A DNA stretch of 64,000 bases from Anthopleura xanthogrammica (GCA_964019055.1 OZ025210.1:10784658-10848657); one strand, 5' to 3'; counted from the stretch's first letter, positions 47,201 to 59,092 are shown. A program made the numbers and translations. The notes: generated by a model from the letters alone, not told the origin.

Positions 47201-50200
47201 AAGCACAGTGGATCTAGGTGTGGTTCCTTGAAACACCACTTTGTGAAGCCTTCATGTATTTTACACTCATTAAAATAAAATAAATTAAAATACCAGCATG
47301 GTTTGTCTTTAAAATGCAGGAAAGAGCATTTTCAAATCTGGGATCTGCCACTTAAGTAGCATTCTACAGAGCTCACCAAAGTGGGTTTTCACGTCAGAAA
47401 AACATGTCACAGTCACGCCCACAAACATCTACATCTCTGCCGACAAACATCAACGTTTCAGTCTGCATTCCTTTCTCCATGGGTTAATTGACATCCTTTT
47501 TATGAGTTGTAGAGAAGAAAATTATCAAAAGGACAACGACCCATGGAGAACAGAATGCAGACTCAAACATTATTGTTTGTCGGCGGAGTCCTAGACATTT
47601 TAGGCCGTGACTATGACATGTTTTTCTAGCGTGAAAACCCACTTCGGTGAGATCCATAGTACACATCTTCTACCTAACTACACTTCTATGATTTTCCTCC
47701 TTTTTTAGGCAATGAGAAAAATATTAAAATAAAATATAACATGATTTCTGAACAAATATATATAAACTATATTTCTAAATGTAATTTTTATTTTGGTAAA
47801 GCTTACTTTAACTGCATTCATTTTTGTTCTTTTAATTACATATCTGAAAGTTCTTTTCTTAACAATAAAGAATAATCAAATCTTGCGACACAAAAACAAC
47901 TTATCCAATGATTGATTAATATTCTGGTGTGAACAAACACAAACTATGCCACAAAAATATTACTACTGTAATTAACACTAAAAAAAAGGAATCCTTCATT
48001 AATTCCTAAAGCATTATTTATTTTTAGTTATTTGTTTACTAAGTTCTTTGACAGTGTATGTGTTTGTACTTTATTTGAAATAAATATTTATTAGAAAATA
48101 ATGATGAATAGCATTAATATTTTTTTTAAATTGCTGCTACACATATTCATAAAAAGTACAGTACTATCTCAGGTGTCATAAATTTGATGGATGGAAGGTA
48201 AAAATCCATTATAGCCAGTTCAACGTCCAAGCTAGAAAGTGTAATTATAAAAATAGATATGAAGAAATTTTTAATCATTTTCATCAGCAGGAGATTTGCA
48301 AAACCATATTTTTTTAGCATATTAATTAAAAACTTCTAAACTTAACACAAAATTTGAATTGCGACTAAGTTTGAAGTTAAATAACAAAACCACACATTGA
48401 GAAATTTAATCAAATTTGAATTGAATTTGTGCTTCAATGCCCTTGAAATCTCTAAGTACCAAACTTAAAGATTAAAAATGTTGTAAAAACACTTCAAACT
48501 GATAGTCATAACACATAAAGAGCTTAGCTTTTGTTCTGAGTGGTGGACAGAAGAAGAGAAGACATAATCAAGCCTTCTAATATACACATTGCCGTAGCCA
48601 CCAGTATATATGGTTGGCTGGTTTTGTCAGAACCACTTTTTTTAAAACTGGACCACTACAGGTCCAAATGGTTGCTATGGCCCTAAGCTTTCCCAATTCT
48701 AAAATTTATACACATTGCTTTCTCTTATTTGTTTTATCGGTTAACAGTGCTTTCCAATCACACGCGTGAAATCGTACAAATTGCTGTCGCAATGAAGTTG
48801 GTTTTGGTGGACGTCAATCAAGACGTTTCACAACATTCCACGTGGTATGTGCCTTGATAACTTTGTGTTTTCCGACAATGTCACGGAAACGCTATGACTG
48901 ATGTCCACCAAAACATTATTTTGTCGTGATGGTGATCTGCGCATGTGATTGGAAAGCGCTGTAACTTGTAGACAAAATGAATGCATTAAAGAAACCTATA
49001 GGAAACTATCATCACCACTTTCATCATCATCATCACCAATACCATTATCATCATCATCATTACTATCACCATCACTACTACCTCCATCACTAACACAAAC
49101 ATGCATCATTATCATCACCACTTTCATCATCATCACGACCATCATCACCAATACCAATATCATGATTATTATCGCCATCACTACGACCCCCATCACCAAC
49201 ACAACCATGCATCATCATCACCACCACCGTCATCACCAATACAAATATCATCATCACCATTATCATTATCACTAGCATCATCATTACTACCATCACCAAC
49301 ACCATAATCCTCTTTATAAAGTGTTTTTTTGGGGGGAGGAGGGCGGGGGTCATTAATTTCAAAAATGAACTCAAAATTTATTGCACGAGGTACACCTACA
49401 TTAATTTTTAAAACAATTCATTTTTGGGCTATTATTTTTATTGTCAAGTTTTATCATTTAAATCTAAAAATACCATCAAAATAATTAATCAATCACTTCT
49501 TTTAGTGTTTGCTTCGAAGAAGTGCTGGAACAAAAGACCTTATGGAACAATTTTGACAGAATGGCAAGTACATGTGAGTGCCTTGAAAATTGTTTTAATG
49601 CGTTCCAGAAAAACCGAGAGATTTCTATAAGTTTTGTTTCCAGAGAAGCGTAATAATAAAACAAAAATCTGTTTTAGTAGATATTCTTAGATGAGATCTC
49701 GAAAATCTAAAAGCAATTGCTTTATATTCAAAGTAAAATAAAAGAAATTTGAGAAGTACGGTATGGTATGTCTGTCATAGGATCAAACATCTGCTGAACT
49801 TACAAACTCTTTCGATGATTAGCCGTCATCATGATGCATAAAACCCACCATTAGATCTTGAAAAAAGTGCTATTCTAATTCGGAATATATACGTAATTCT
49901 ATTCTAGAAGTGAAGATTTTTTTGTTTCAGTTATGTCATTCCTAGAATGTTAGGCTTCAAATGTATTTAAAATGTAAGTCATAAGTTTGATAGGCCAAGT
50001 TGAAGGAATTTTATAATAACTTCCTTGTCTAAGAATTTTTTTTTCGCGGAATTAAATGATTTTTACTTACCATACTATGCTGTGGGTAGACTTTAGGCCA
50101 CTGCGTATCAAAATATAGTAGAATATTCTGAACTTCGTAATCCTGTTCGAGAAATAGAGAATTATCTGTTTGATTTTCGAAGCGGAACTGCTGTTAAGGA

Positions 50201-50551
50201 GTTGTAACTTAAGAGATTCGCTTGCCGTTAAAGCAGATTATTGCTTACCGTTGGGTACTCAAAAGAGTATTGCATTTGTCCGACTGAGTCTTTGAAGCAA
50301 AATCTAGTTACAAAAGCCCAATCCTGTGGGACAAAAATGGATAAGTTAGCTCGTAGTGATTGAGATTATAGCTCGCGGAAAGCCTTACAAAACTCAACGC
50401 AATATATCGTAACAACACAACGCATAACACATAAATGCTGTACCGCTCGTGTATCGATGTCTCCCGACACAATCTTCGATCTAACCAGAGAAACATTACT
50501 TAAAAACGCAAAAAAGATCGTATAAATGAGAGCAAGCGATGGACTCGCCAT
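38266..50551 (-). CDS. TMEM145: TMEM145-type seven-transmembrane protein
   Basis: Eighteen exons: 50444-50551, 50249-50323, 50071-50142, 46288-46408, 46079-46149, 45546-45624, 44782-44853, 44388-44456, 43747-43827, 43377-43455, 42322-42415, 42034-42108, 41235-41332, 40313-40372, 39690-39750, 39476-39535, 38952-39131, 38266-38382. Every junction is GT/AG and phase-compatible; total 523 residues (human ~493). Residues 1-24 are a signal peptide. A lumenal domain follows with DWAFVTRFCF, NILLYFD.QWP, NNQVINLT (an N-glycosylation sequon) and RARWWYIAVSNC. Seven hydrophobic helices span about 180-405; LLILLGKGWTVTRGRIS and FDPGQVLYIYESPAG are family signatures. ITRPAAANKNFPFHIRTNQ begins a cytosolic Pro/Tyr-rich tail. 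It belongs to the GPR180/TMEM145 group, whose GOLD-like lumenal domain suggests a trafficking or co-receptor role; the precise function is not known to me. Intron 3 is 3.7 kb; intron 12 is almost wholly CAT repeats. Confidence 0.95.
39286..39426. mobile_element. family-B MITE in TMEM145 intron 16/17
   Basis: ATAGACCCCTTGCAGCACGT at one end, AGTAGTCTATAT at the other; inner arms TTGGAGGACAAAACAA and complement. Confidence 0.88.
40170..40285. repeat. hairpin in TMEM145 intron 14
   Basis: GATACAATATTCGTGACAAT and TTGTATGGGATATACAATCA pair with complements centred near 40228. It ends within 30 bp of the 40313 exon boundary. Confidence 0.85.
40510..40645. mobile_element. family-B MITE in TMEM145 intron 13
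   Basis: ATAGACCCCTTTTCACGTGA to CTGCAAGGCGTATAT, inverted internal orientation relative to 39286. Confidence 0.87.
40811..41008. mobile_element. family-A MITE in TMEM145 intron 13, near-intact
   Basis: 198 bp; nearly identical to copies 7418 and 9139, including ATAGACCTCATCGGCTTGG ends. This makes these three the youngest-looking copies in the window. Confidence 0.93.
41340..42020 (-). repeat. CAT/GAT array filling TMEM145 intron 12
   Basis: Imperfect CAT triplets (41340-41760), then about six 36-39 bp higher-order units marked by CAGCCATCAACGTCATC (41760-41995). The intron (42033 to 41333) is almost nothing else. False Met/Asp ORFs of up to 144 codons result. Confidence 0.95.
42478..43080. 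mobile_element. TIR element containing a second element
   Basis: The outer arms carry TTTGAATTTTAATCTAATTA and AAGGGACTGG, with complements at 43021-43070. Inside, 42700-42950 is a complete copy of another family (inverted ends GGGGATGCTCCGCCCG), so the inner element inserted into the outer one. Both lie in TMEM145 intron 10. Confidence 0.87.
43511..43677. mobile_element. TIR element, AATATTCTGCAAACTC family, copy 2
   Basis: Same ends and TTTTTTCGCTGCCGTCAGTC inner arm as 21674-21850; it lies in TMEM145 intron 9. Confidence 0.87.
43917..44019. repeat. hairpin in TMEM145 intron 8
   Basis: AAGAAAGATCACTTACTGAT and complement, with arms of ~45 bp including GGACTAGCATCC-like bases. Probably a foldback remnant. 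44243-44322 nearby is the right half of a family-A MITE. Confidence 0.82.
44920..45130. mobile_element. ~211 bp MITE, ATAGTCCCCTTCACAGTTCC ends
   Basis: TIRs of ~43 bp including CCTGCGCCATCTTGAAAGG and complement; the non-coding centre contains an AGACC/GGTCT pair. TMEM145 intron 6. Confidence 0.88.
45345..45506. mobile_element. family-A MITE in TMEM145 intron 6
   Basis: CCATTTCAAACCATGCGTCA, loop AACTGTTAAACAAAGAAATG, right end shortened. It ends 40 bp from the exon at 45546. Confidence 0.82.
45695..46045 (-). repeat. 57 bp repeat array in TMEM145 intron 5
   Basis: Six units in the reverse orientation (CCATGCCCTGACTTAGATCA). The array abuts the exon that ends at 46079. A 343-codon false ORF runs through it and the next exons. 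Confidence 0.92.
46470..46950 (+). repeat. GATGAT-rich array with a ~28 bp higher-order unit
   Basis: Units such as GATGTTGATGACAATGATGC and CATATGATGATGA repeat about 14 times in TMEM145 intron 3. Long Ile/His/Ser-rich ORFs on the minus strand are artefacts. Confidence 0.93.
47370..47653. mobile_element. ~284 bp inverted-repeat element
   Basis: CTCACCAAAGTGGGTTTTCA pairs with the end at 47653, and GACAAACATCAACG-like inner arms pair as well. It lies in TMEM145 intron 3. Confidence 0.85.
48742..48964. mobile_element. ~220 bp TIR element, CAGTGCTTTCCAATCACA ends
   Basis: Inverted ends (ACAGTGCTTTCCAATCACA / TGTGATTGGAAAGCGCTGT) and inner GTTTTGGTGGACGTCAATCA with a diverged complement. TMEM145 intron 3. 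The 47660-48740 stretch beside it is A+T-rich with no feature. Confidence 0.83.
49010..49310 (+). repeat. CAT/CAC trinucleotide-rich array
   Basis: Imperfect CATCAT and CACCAT runs with two or three ~95 bp higher-order units (ACAACCATGCATCATCATCA), in TMEM145 intron 3. No coding sense. Confidence 0.9.
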
Positions 50552-51472
50552 CTTTTAGTCGCTACTGTTTGTTGATGATTAACATGTTAATTTATGCGGA
50601 ATTTGTCAAGGGACCTATTGTGCGTTGCCATAGTGATGGTATAAACATAGCCCTTTCAGCTGTTGTGATTCGAGAAATTTCAACAACAAAATCGCAAAAG
50701 TGCTTTATTCTTTGAGGTTATTGTCGAATCAAGAACCATTAACTCATAAATGACGTAACTGTCATTCAAAAGTTTTAAATTCGCGACGATTTGCGAAGAA
50801 AAGAAAAGAAAAGAATGAGAAAGGCTAAACAATTTTAATAAGAATGTACCTTTGGTCGTTTTCCTTTTCTCATATCTAGATTAGATTATTGTTGGAAAAA
50901 AATTAATGTCATTAAAAATTTCGTTGCCGCCAAAAAGTGAAAAATTTAAAGAAAGAAAAGAATAATGGTCAAAAAGTAGAGGAGTTAATTTTTTAAATTC
51001 GGTGGAAGTTTAGAAAGCGTATTTCATTCATTTTTTCCCATTCTATTTAGAAGTAAAAAAGAGTGATTTTCCACTGTTAGTGAAAAAAACCTCTTTTGAA
51101 ATTTCTTTTTTTGATTGCGTTAAATATTATTATTAGAAAAAAATCCTTTTCCTCTATGTTCAGGAACAGAATGCTTGATTTTACGTCGTTGGGGGAAAAT
51201 AGTCAATCCCCCCTTCGCCATAGGAGGTTTTTCACTCGAGGCATTATTTCTCAACGGTGTCGCTAAGCAACATCTCTTTCTGACGATTGTGGCAACGCCG
51301 ATAAGAAAGATGTGAGACATTACAAACCTTATGCCAGTGAAAAGTAGTGAATATTGAGCGCTGATTAAAGGTAGTGGTAGTCAGTGAAAAGTGTTCCCAA
51401 TAAGTGCGAATGCGCTAGAACGACTACACACTTATATAGTATATAAAAATAAAGAGTTTTTTATTTATTTTT

Positions 51473-51735
51473 TATTTTATTTTATTTTTTATTTTATTTT
51501 ATTTTATTTTATTTTATTTTATTTTATTTTATTTTATTTTATTTTATTTTATTTTATTTTATTTTATTTTATTTTATTTTATTTTATTTTATTTTATTTT
51601 ATTTTATTTTATTTTATTTTATTTTATTTTATTTTATTTTATTTTATTTTATTTTATTTTATTTTATTTTATTTTATCTTATCTTATCTTATTTTATTTT
51701 ATTTTATTTTATTTTATTTTATTTTATTTTATTTA
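51473..51735 (+). repeat. (TTTTA)n pentanucleotide microsatellite, about 52 units
   Basis: Nearly pure ATTTT/TTTTA units with a short TTATC-variant cluster near 51676-51690. It is followed after ~30 bp by a G15-16 run (51766-51781). A 143-codon Phe/Leu/Ile ORF through it is an artefact. Confidence 0.97.
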
Positions 51736-52177
51736 GATAAGTGGGAAACGCAGCAGCGGATCTGGGGGGGGGGGGGGGGGGAGAGTTTGTCTGAACTCCA
51801 TGAGAAATACGAATCTCCCTGATTAGAAAATATCTGGAAAATATCCAATAACTAAATAGCTAGAAAAGGTGTGAATAATACTTATTTTTGGTTCGGCCAT
51901 AAAAGTCAGCGCAAAATTAAAATGTTTGATAGAAAATGCCAAGAGACTGGAAGTCAGAACAGCACGACTAGTAAGGATCGATGGTCAAATGTATTTTGCT
52001 TGCTCAAAAGATTAACCCTTGCTTACAAGAACAATAACTGGAACGAGCTTTTGCTAGTACAACGTTTTTAATTGATAAAAATGAAATCAAAAATATATAC
52101 TTTTTCGACTCTTCTTTGTTAGAGATTACAATCGACCGACGTTATTTTTACAGCAAAAATGGTTACGTTTTCAGTAC

Positions 52178-52767
52178 AGTAAAAACCCGCGTATAAGAAC
52201 AAGTGGATTAAGAACACCCAGGCCTGATTTTAGGAAATAAAGTACCATTTATATAAAAACACATTCAGCCTGAAAAATGAAAGTTGTTCTTATATGGAAA
52301 AATATCAAAGATCAACACTACTTTTCATTGCACGGATCAGTTAATTAGTATAGAGAACAAGGAAGTTTGCTGCTGACATTTTGCTCTCTTAGTTTACTGA
52401 GGATAGGGGGCCAGCCAAAAGTTCCATTTTGAATTTGTATGGTTTTGTTTGGGTCTTAGTCTGTTCTGGAGTGCAGGCTGTACTCCACAATATACAGTTG
52501 CATCAATACAGTACAGTATTGCCTTGATTTATCAATTTTTTTTAAATTAAAATAGTTACATCATTGTATTAATTAATTAAAATTGTGTGCATATATATAT
52601 TGATTTCATCTATTGGTAGCCTAGTATGTTCCTTATTTTAAGAAACTTTTTTTAAGAACACTTAAGAACACTTACAGGCTGATTTTGCAGATTATAACCC
52701 TTTATATAAGAACCAAATCAGCCTGAACCGCCAAAATAGGTGTTCTTATACGCGGGTTTTTACTGTA
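52178..52767. mobile_element. ~590 bp mariner-like non-autonomous element
   Basis: ACAGTAAAAACCCGCGTATA at the left end pairs with the complement at 52744-52767; the right-hand flank is TA after the CAGT end. Subterminal TTATATAAGAACC-type repeats are present. No transposase ORF. Confidence 0.9.
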
Positions 52768-54171
52768 TCTTAAAAATCAGATTTGGTTACTCGTGGCGAG
52801 GCATAATGTACCATATACGACGTTACTACCTTAGGGCAATAAGAAAATGTTGGTAGAAATGCTAGTTAGTTTGCTACTTATTACGCAACTTTGTAATGAA
52901 ATCTACAGCACTTTATCTACTGATCCTTCTGAGTTTTAATGCAATTTTAAACATTTTATTCCTGATATATAGTCTTGGTCTTGTGCTAGAATTTTAATCA
53001 TCTTGAACGTTGCCTAAACAGCTATTGTTTACATCAATTTTTCAAAATCCTAGCGAAATTTGTCCTGTTGGCTTTCAATGTCATTCAGGTATCGGGTTCT
53101 ACTTGGTTTCCTGAGCTTGAAATGTAAATTTCTGCGTCTACGATTGTTGATATATTTTACTTAGCTCTTCACTCTTGTTCATCAGACCTAAAGAAAAAGA
53201 AAGGAATGGTGTGAACTGTATAGTCGTTTGTTCACAGGTAGCCCAATTTATGTAGGAGTATGCTTAGAAGAACTGGTGTATGCAAGGTATACTAAAATAA
53301 TAGCGGAGCTCCATATATACTTAAGAAAAAATGGTAACCCATCGAGTTGATTTTTCATGGCTTGATTACGTCATTCTATTGTCCGTACGGGCGTGTACCA
53401 CCACAGGGTTCCCGCCCGCTTTGCTTACTCGCAAATGCACAGAAAAAATCGCAATAATGTTGTCAAAGATGGATCAAGAAGTATTTTTTCTTATTTTTGC
53501 AAAGCGAAAAATACGTTTAATCCAAGTCATGTCTGTCTTAAAGTGAACAGAAACAATTTTTCGACTTTAGCGACTTGCTAAAGAAGATTTAGCGAGAAAA
53601 GATTCTTAATCTTACGATGAAGTTTCGTGACTGAAACTTCAGTGAGAGAAAAAGACCAGAAAAACCTGATTACACTGCAAGAATAAAATTTCAGTTCCGT
53701 AGAAAACACTTCATAGAAGGTAAATTCATTAATGCTTTTAACTAATATTTCGTAAAAAATCGACAAAAGTGTGTAAACTAGCTGTAGAAACTCTCGGCAA
53801 GCCAAGGACGTTGCTTCGGCAAACATTGTCAGAAAATCTTGGTTAGTTGTTTGTCGTTTTTACTGCATTTTACATTTTTATCATCTTTTTCTTCATTACT
53901 TGTGAACCAGAAAAGCGATATTTGAAGCTTTGAATTTTTGTTTTTGATCCCATTTCAAGAAAAAAGGCGGCTAAGACTTAGTAAAAAGACTTAGTTCTTT
54001 GAAAAAATATATTTGACCGCCAGCGAGCTCACGCGAGGAATTCTGATGTAAAAACAAGATTCCATATTTCATGATCATATGGATATTTTGACATTTTTAT
54101 GGATAAGTTATTTTAATGTTGAATGAAATATAAAAAAGGAATACATATTACACCAAATATTCGCTATTTAT

Positions 54172-55852
54172 GAGATCGGGTATTCTTCGAGTTACGCGCT
54201 TCGAGTTACGCGCATCGAGTTACGCGCTTTTCGAGTTACGCGCTCGACCACACCCACATTTGTCTTTGCCACGCCCTGCGCGTAACTCGAACACGGTAAG
54301 AAGTTTTAATGGATTCGAGTTACGCTCTACTGCGAATAAAAAAGAATATACAAAGAATAAATAGAAATTTTTATTCATTTCATTTATTTGCAATAAATCA
54401 ATTAGCCATTTTATATAATTAGATATAAAAGTTAATAAAAACTTATAAAAGTACATTTTCAAGGTACAGTTCATGACATGGTTCTTATCTAAAATATTTC
54501 GTAATTATATTTTGCAACGAATGAATCGTTTTGAAAAATATCACGACAAGAATCGAAAAACTTGGTAAATTCTTGTGACTATATTAAAAGTTCAAATGAT
54601 CCGGCATAAAATTAACGGTAACTATAATTGATATTTAAAATATTCCTAAATATATCAATGTTCAAAGTTTCTTAATCACTTTGCTGGAGATACTAGGGGT
54701 CAGATACTTGTAAGAAGAGAAAGATAATAATGGTAATGATAGTCAGTGATAATATTGCAACAACATAAAAAGCCAATCAGTGTTCCCTGTTCCCACCGTC
54801 ATTTACTAACATTTATTTTTGTTTCTTGAGCAGTTTGACTGCGATCACAAATTTTGTTTGCTTATGTCAATCACGTACTGGGCCTACTGTCTATTTAAGT
54901 TCGTATTTCATTTGTGTTCGAATTGTTTCGAAAGACTTGAGTGATACTAACACGGAAAAAATCTGCAGGTACGACTATAAAGCTTCGACTTTTGTGCATG
55001 TTTACAGAAGTCCATATGGACTTCCGACGAATCCCGCCAAAATCCCAAATAACAGATATTTAATTTCTGTTGTTAAGCTCGCTTGAACATTTAAACAGAC
55101 CTTTCTTTACTGTTTACTTTTTATTTACGTTTTTAAGAAAATGTTTGAATTGCAAAACTTTTCATATGTTAGTGAATTCTTTTTGCTTTGCAGTTGAAAA
55201 TCTAGCACATATCACATTTTTTAATTTTCACGTAGATCAAATATAATGTGAAAAATAAAAAGGTATATACACCTTCCCGAATTCGCCTCCAAGTCAAGGT
55301 TGACCTTGATAAAATTCAGTAAATTTATGAACACATCAAGTCCAACCTTGACATGGAGACATTGCTTCGTGGTCACGCAAGGGAAAAAACGGGCATCAAA
55401 GGGTTTACGAACATTATGCACTAATATACTTAGTTAATAATGTGAACAGATCGACTGCGAGCCGTCTAATTTTTATTATTATACATTTTAACCTCAATAC
55501 TCAACCTCAATAATTACAAAATACTTTGTCCGTGATGTGTTAGATCATATGATATATTTTTGAAAAGTAGTGGTAATAAACAGAAAATATAAATGAGAAT
55601 CAAAAACTTTAAATTATTGCTCTTTTAAACTAAGAATTCGCAGTAGAGCGTAACTCGAATCCATTAAAACTTCTTACCGTGTTCGAGTTACGCGATGTGC
55701 GGATAACTCGAACTCACGAACAACCTTTAGTGTCTTCGAGTTACGCGCAGGGCGTGGCAAAGACAAATGTGGGTGTGGTCGAGCGCGTAACTCGAAAAGC
55801 GCGTAACTCGATGCGCGTAACTCGAAGCGCGTAACTCGAAGAATACCCGCCC
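54172..55852. mobile_element. 1.68 kb long-TIR element with motif-array ends (MULE-like)
   Basis: Arms of ~175 bp (left) and ~221 bp (right) are built from repeated CGAGTTACGCG/TCGAGTTACGCG motifs and are inverted with respect to each other. The same 11 bases TCGCTATTTAT directly flank both ends (54161-54171 and 55853-55863), a target duplication of the size seen with Mutator-like elements. The left arm lacks ~50 bp that lies between two GCGTAACTCGAA copies in the right arm. The interior (54347-55631) holds an 86-codon ORF at 54826-55086 of no recognisable family and a hairpin at 55262-55405; no transposase is visible. Non-autonomous. Confidence 0.87.
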
Positions 55853-56561
55853 TCGCTATTTATCGGGCTTTTCCAGCTATTATTATTATTACACAATCGC
55901 AAAAATGATGAGCTTGTTTGTTTTTTATGGATAAGATATTTCTCTCGATAATAACTGGTTAAGAATAAATCTGAAAAAAAACTTTTCAAAGACCAATTAC
56001 TAACAAAGAAAATTATTATCTTGCATTAATGATATGTCTCTTGTTGCATGTGAAGTCCAAGAAAATGTAAGCTTAAGCTTATCAGTAATATTTTTCGACA
56101 AATTTCAGTGTATTTCACTTTCCACCCAAAAAAATGATCTTGTCACGTTTTTAGCACTATATATACTATTTATGGGAGCTCCGCTTTTAGGCAGTGCCTA
56201 AATCTATATATTACTAACAATAATAATACTGTTCTATGTCTTTTATTCCAACTTTGGGGAAGGTTTGAAGTATTTCTAGTCAAATTTGAGCGAGTTATGT
56301 CCTCTTGAATTTCACTCTCATACCTATTATACTTTTTTTTAGTATTCTTCGTATATATATCATCTAAACATACTCATACATAGCTTGGTCTACCTGAAAT
56401 GGTTACGTCATCAGACCCGAGTTCATCCTTGATTCAGTGTGACGTAGTGAAGTATGCAATTTTTCGCATGAACTGCTTTCGATTCCGACTCCGATTCCAT
56501 CGCAAGCGAAAACCGGGCTATAGTTGTCCTTTGCTGGGTGCAATAGTTGGTGTAGCTCAAT

Positions 56562-56812
56562 AGGCAATGTGCATCGAAGCTCACAAAACACTCTGGGAAA
56601 GTGAGTTCTTTAAAAATGTAACAGGGAAATCAAAGGAACTATCAGTAAAAAATTACTCTGTTATTTTGGTCTGCTAAAATCCTTTTATTTCAATAGAAAA
56701 TGTCGAAGGAAAAATTGTCAGATGAATTTTTAGAGGAGCCAAAAAAGTGTAAGAACTCACTTTCCCATCATGCTTTGTGCTATAATTTCGAGCTCATGCA
56801 CATTGGCTATTA
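56562..56812. mobile_element. ~250 bp MITE with AATAGCCAATGTGCA ends, copy 2
   Basis: Reads AATAGGCAATGTGCATCGAA at the left and CATGCACATTGGCTATTA at the right. Inside, it matches the reverse complement of 27606-27858. Confidence 0.87.
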
Positions 56813-57211
56813 GTAAGTTACTATATTGAGAGAAAAGTTTTTTTTGAAAAATTTCAAATTTGCTAGTGATAATTTTCACCTTTTATGGTGGGCGTTCTCG
56901 TCATTTTCTTGTGGGTTTCCAGTTTCTCGATCTTCACTTGTGAACATTGTGTAAATCGTCTGGATTACTTGAAACAAACACACCAACCACAAGACTTCGG
57001 CTGAATAAGTCCTCATACTGGACCAAGGACGATTCTTTCTCATTTCAACGGATGACTGTCCAAATGTTTAAATACACTTGTGAAGCTCCGCCCTCCGTTC
57101 TAACATTAATACGCCGTAACTTAGCTGTCATTCTATCGATGACAGGTGTTAGTCTGTGCGGAATTCCTTTGAAACTTGCCGTACTTATTTTGGAAATCCA
57201 AGAAGTGCTGC

Positions 57212-57657
57212 GATAGTTTATTTTCCATTCTCTCAACATTAGGATTGGATAACCGCTTCCGCAAAATTTAAGAATCCAAGTTTGCAAAGTTAGCGCCATA
57301 CGAATATTTTATAAAATACTATGGTAAAAGCGTAGAAATTCCAGAGTATAACTCATAAATATTAAAGAGGACATAGGTCAGTGCGACACGTCGGTCAGTG
57401 CAAAAATCTTCCCTTTGGTCTAAGCAACCAAACGAGAGCGATAGTTTTCCATTCCCTCAACATTAAGTTTGGATAACTGCTTTCGCAAAATTCAAAAATC
57501 CAAGTTTGCAAAGTTAGCGCCATACGAATTGATATTTTATAAAATACTTTAATAGCGTAGAAATTCCAGTGTCTAAGTTATAAATATTAACGAGGACATA
57601 GGTCAGTATAAAAAGCCAAAATCTTCCCTTCTGGTCTAAGCAACCGAACGAGAGCTG
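57212..57657 (+). repeat. ~220 bp tandem duplication
   Basis: Two copies, 57212-57437 and 57438-57657, share TTTGCAAAGTTAGCGCCATA, GAGGACATAGGTCAGT and TCTAAGCAACCAAACGAGAG with ~10-15% differences by eye. Confidence 0.9.
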
Positions 57658-58457
57658 TCATAAAAGATATTTTGTTTATTTAGTTATTTATACATTTTTT
57701 TAGCTATTGCATTTCTAGCCAAACACTTATAAGGGCTACTGAATAGGGTGGTTCGTACCAAGCTACAACCTTGGATAAGAATACTTGGGAGTATTTTGAA
57801 TCACTTTTCTTATTTTTTAACACTTATCAGGTATACAAACAAAATATTACATTACAAATAAATATACATAACAAAAAACTAATGGGCTCAATCAGCTGCA
57901 ATATTAACATGATATAAAAGCTTTCTATTAACTTTAGGCATCATTTTTAAATGATTTTTAAATTATTAAAATAAGGTCCTTTAAAAGTTCTCTTAATTAT
58001 TTTTTAAGAATTTTTGATCATAAAATTACTGTTAAATTATCAATATTACGCGACTCTGTAGATGCGAGTTGCCCATTGCAATTTGGTTTTTCTGGTTATT
58101 TTTAATTGACGGAAGCCAAAACGTGATTTGCACGTTGACATTTGAACTATGACGATCGCAGTAAAAAAAAAAAATACCTTTCTTATATAAAATGTTATAA
58201 ATATGATTTTTTAAAGAATAAAAAAAAACAAGAATAATAAAAGGTATCAGGAGGTGATTTGGACCCCTATACGCGCCATATCAACTTTTGCACGGGCCTT
58301 TTTAATATTTTGCCTTAAATTCAAAAGTATACATTTCCTGAAAGCTAAATAAACGTAGTTTACGAAAATCCACTTAGAATTGTCTGTTTTGAAACACTAG
58401 ATAGGTTATTGTGTTCAAGGCCGACATTCTACGGTTCTTATGACTTCTTATGACTTG

Positions 58458-58528
58458 GGATGTTTGGAGAAACACTCGAAAAAGTTCAAAATTTTTGAAC
58501 TTTTCTCGTGTTTCTCCCAACATCCCGC
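58458..58528. repeat. short near-perfect hairpin
   Basis: GGGATGTTTGGAGAAACACT and complement, stem of ~33 bp with almost no loop (AAAATTTT centre). Confidence 0.88.
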
Positions 58529-59026
58529 GTGCTCTAATTCACCGGTAGAGTCATAGAACTCTATTGCTTTACTAGAGTTGGTGGTTAAAGAGTGGGTATT
58601 ATGGACGTCACGCGTTCACACTAAATCAATAGTATAGGAACTACTAATATCATTACAAAAGAAGCATTTAATCGCTAGGGGCTCTTCCTGTTATCCATAT
58701 ATGGAATAAAGTGAAACAAAAAAATTTTCTTGCATTCGTCAAGTTTTCTTGTCGCTCAAACAACAATCATAAGGCAAGAATATCTGCCATTGTACTACAA
58801 AAGTGCCATGATTTCCTATATTTACATGTGAGTTAGTGCTGGCTTTGCTGCAGTTTATATTTCCATGAATACGTTCTGCCATAACTGAGTATTCTAAGAG
58901 TCTTTTACATGCTATCAAGTCTCTTCTTCCAAGCTCTAAATTTTACGATTTTTTATAGGCATTTTGCTTTTCTTGTCATCAGCATGTTCTCTTCGTCGCG
59001 TCTCGGCTTAACTTCTGTTAAAAATA

Positions 59027-59092
59027 CATGAAAATAAATAAATAAATAAATGAATAAACAAATGAATAAATGTATAAATAAGTAAATACATA
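59027..59092 (+). repeat. (AAAT)n-like tetranucleotide tract
   Basis: AAATAAATAAAT with GAAT and CAAA variants, about 16 units. Confidence 0.9.

Noticed and set aside
51391..51822. 143-codon Phe/Ile/Leu-rich ORF resembling a membrane protein
   Set aside because: It is the (TTTTA)n microsatellite read as codons.
54826..55086. 86-codon ORF inside the long-TIR element, possible transposase
   Set aside because: Too short, no DDE or zinc-finger motif, no recognisable family.
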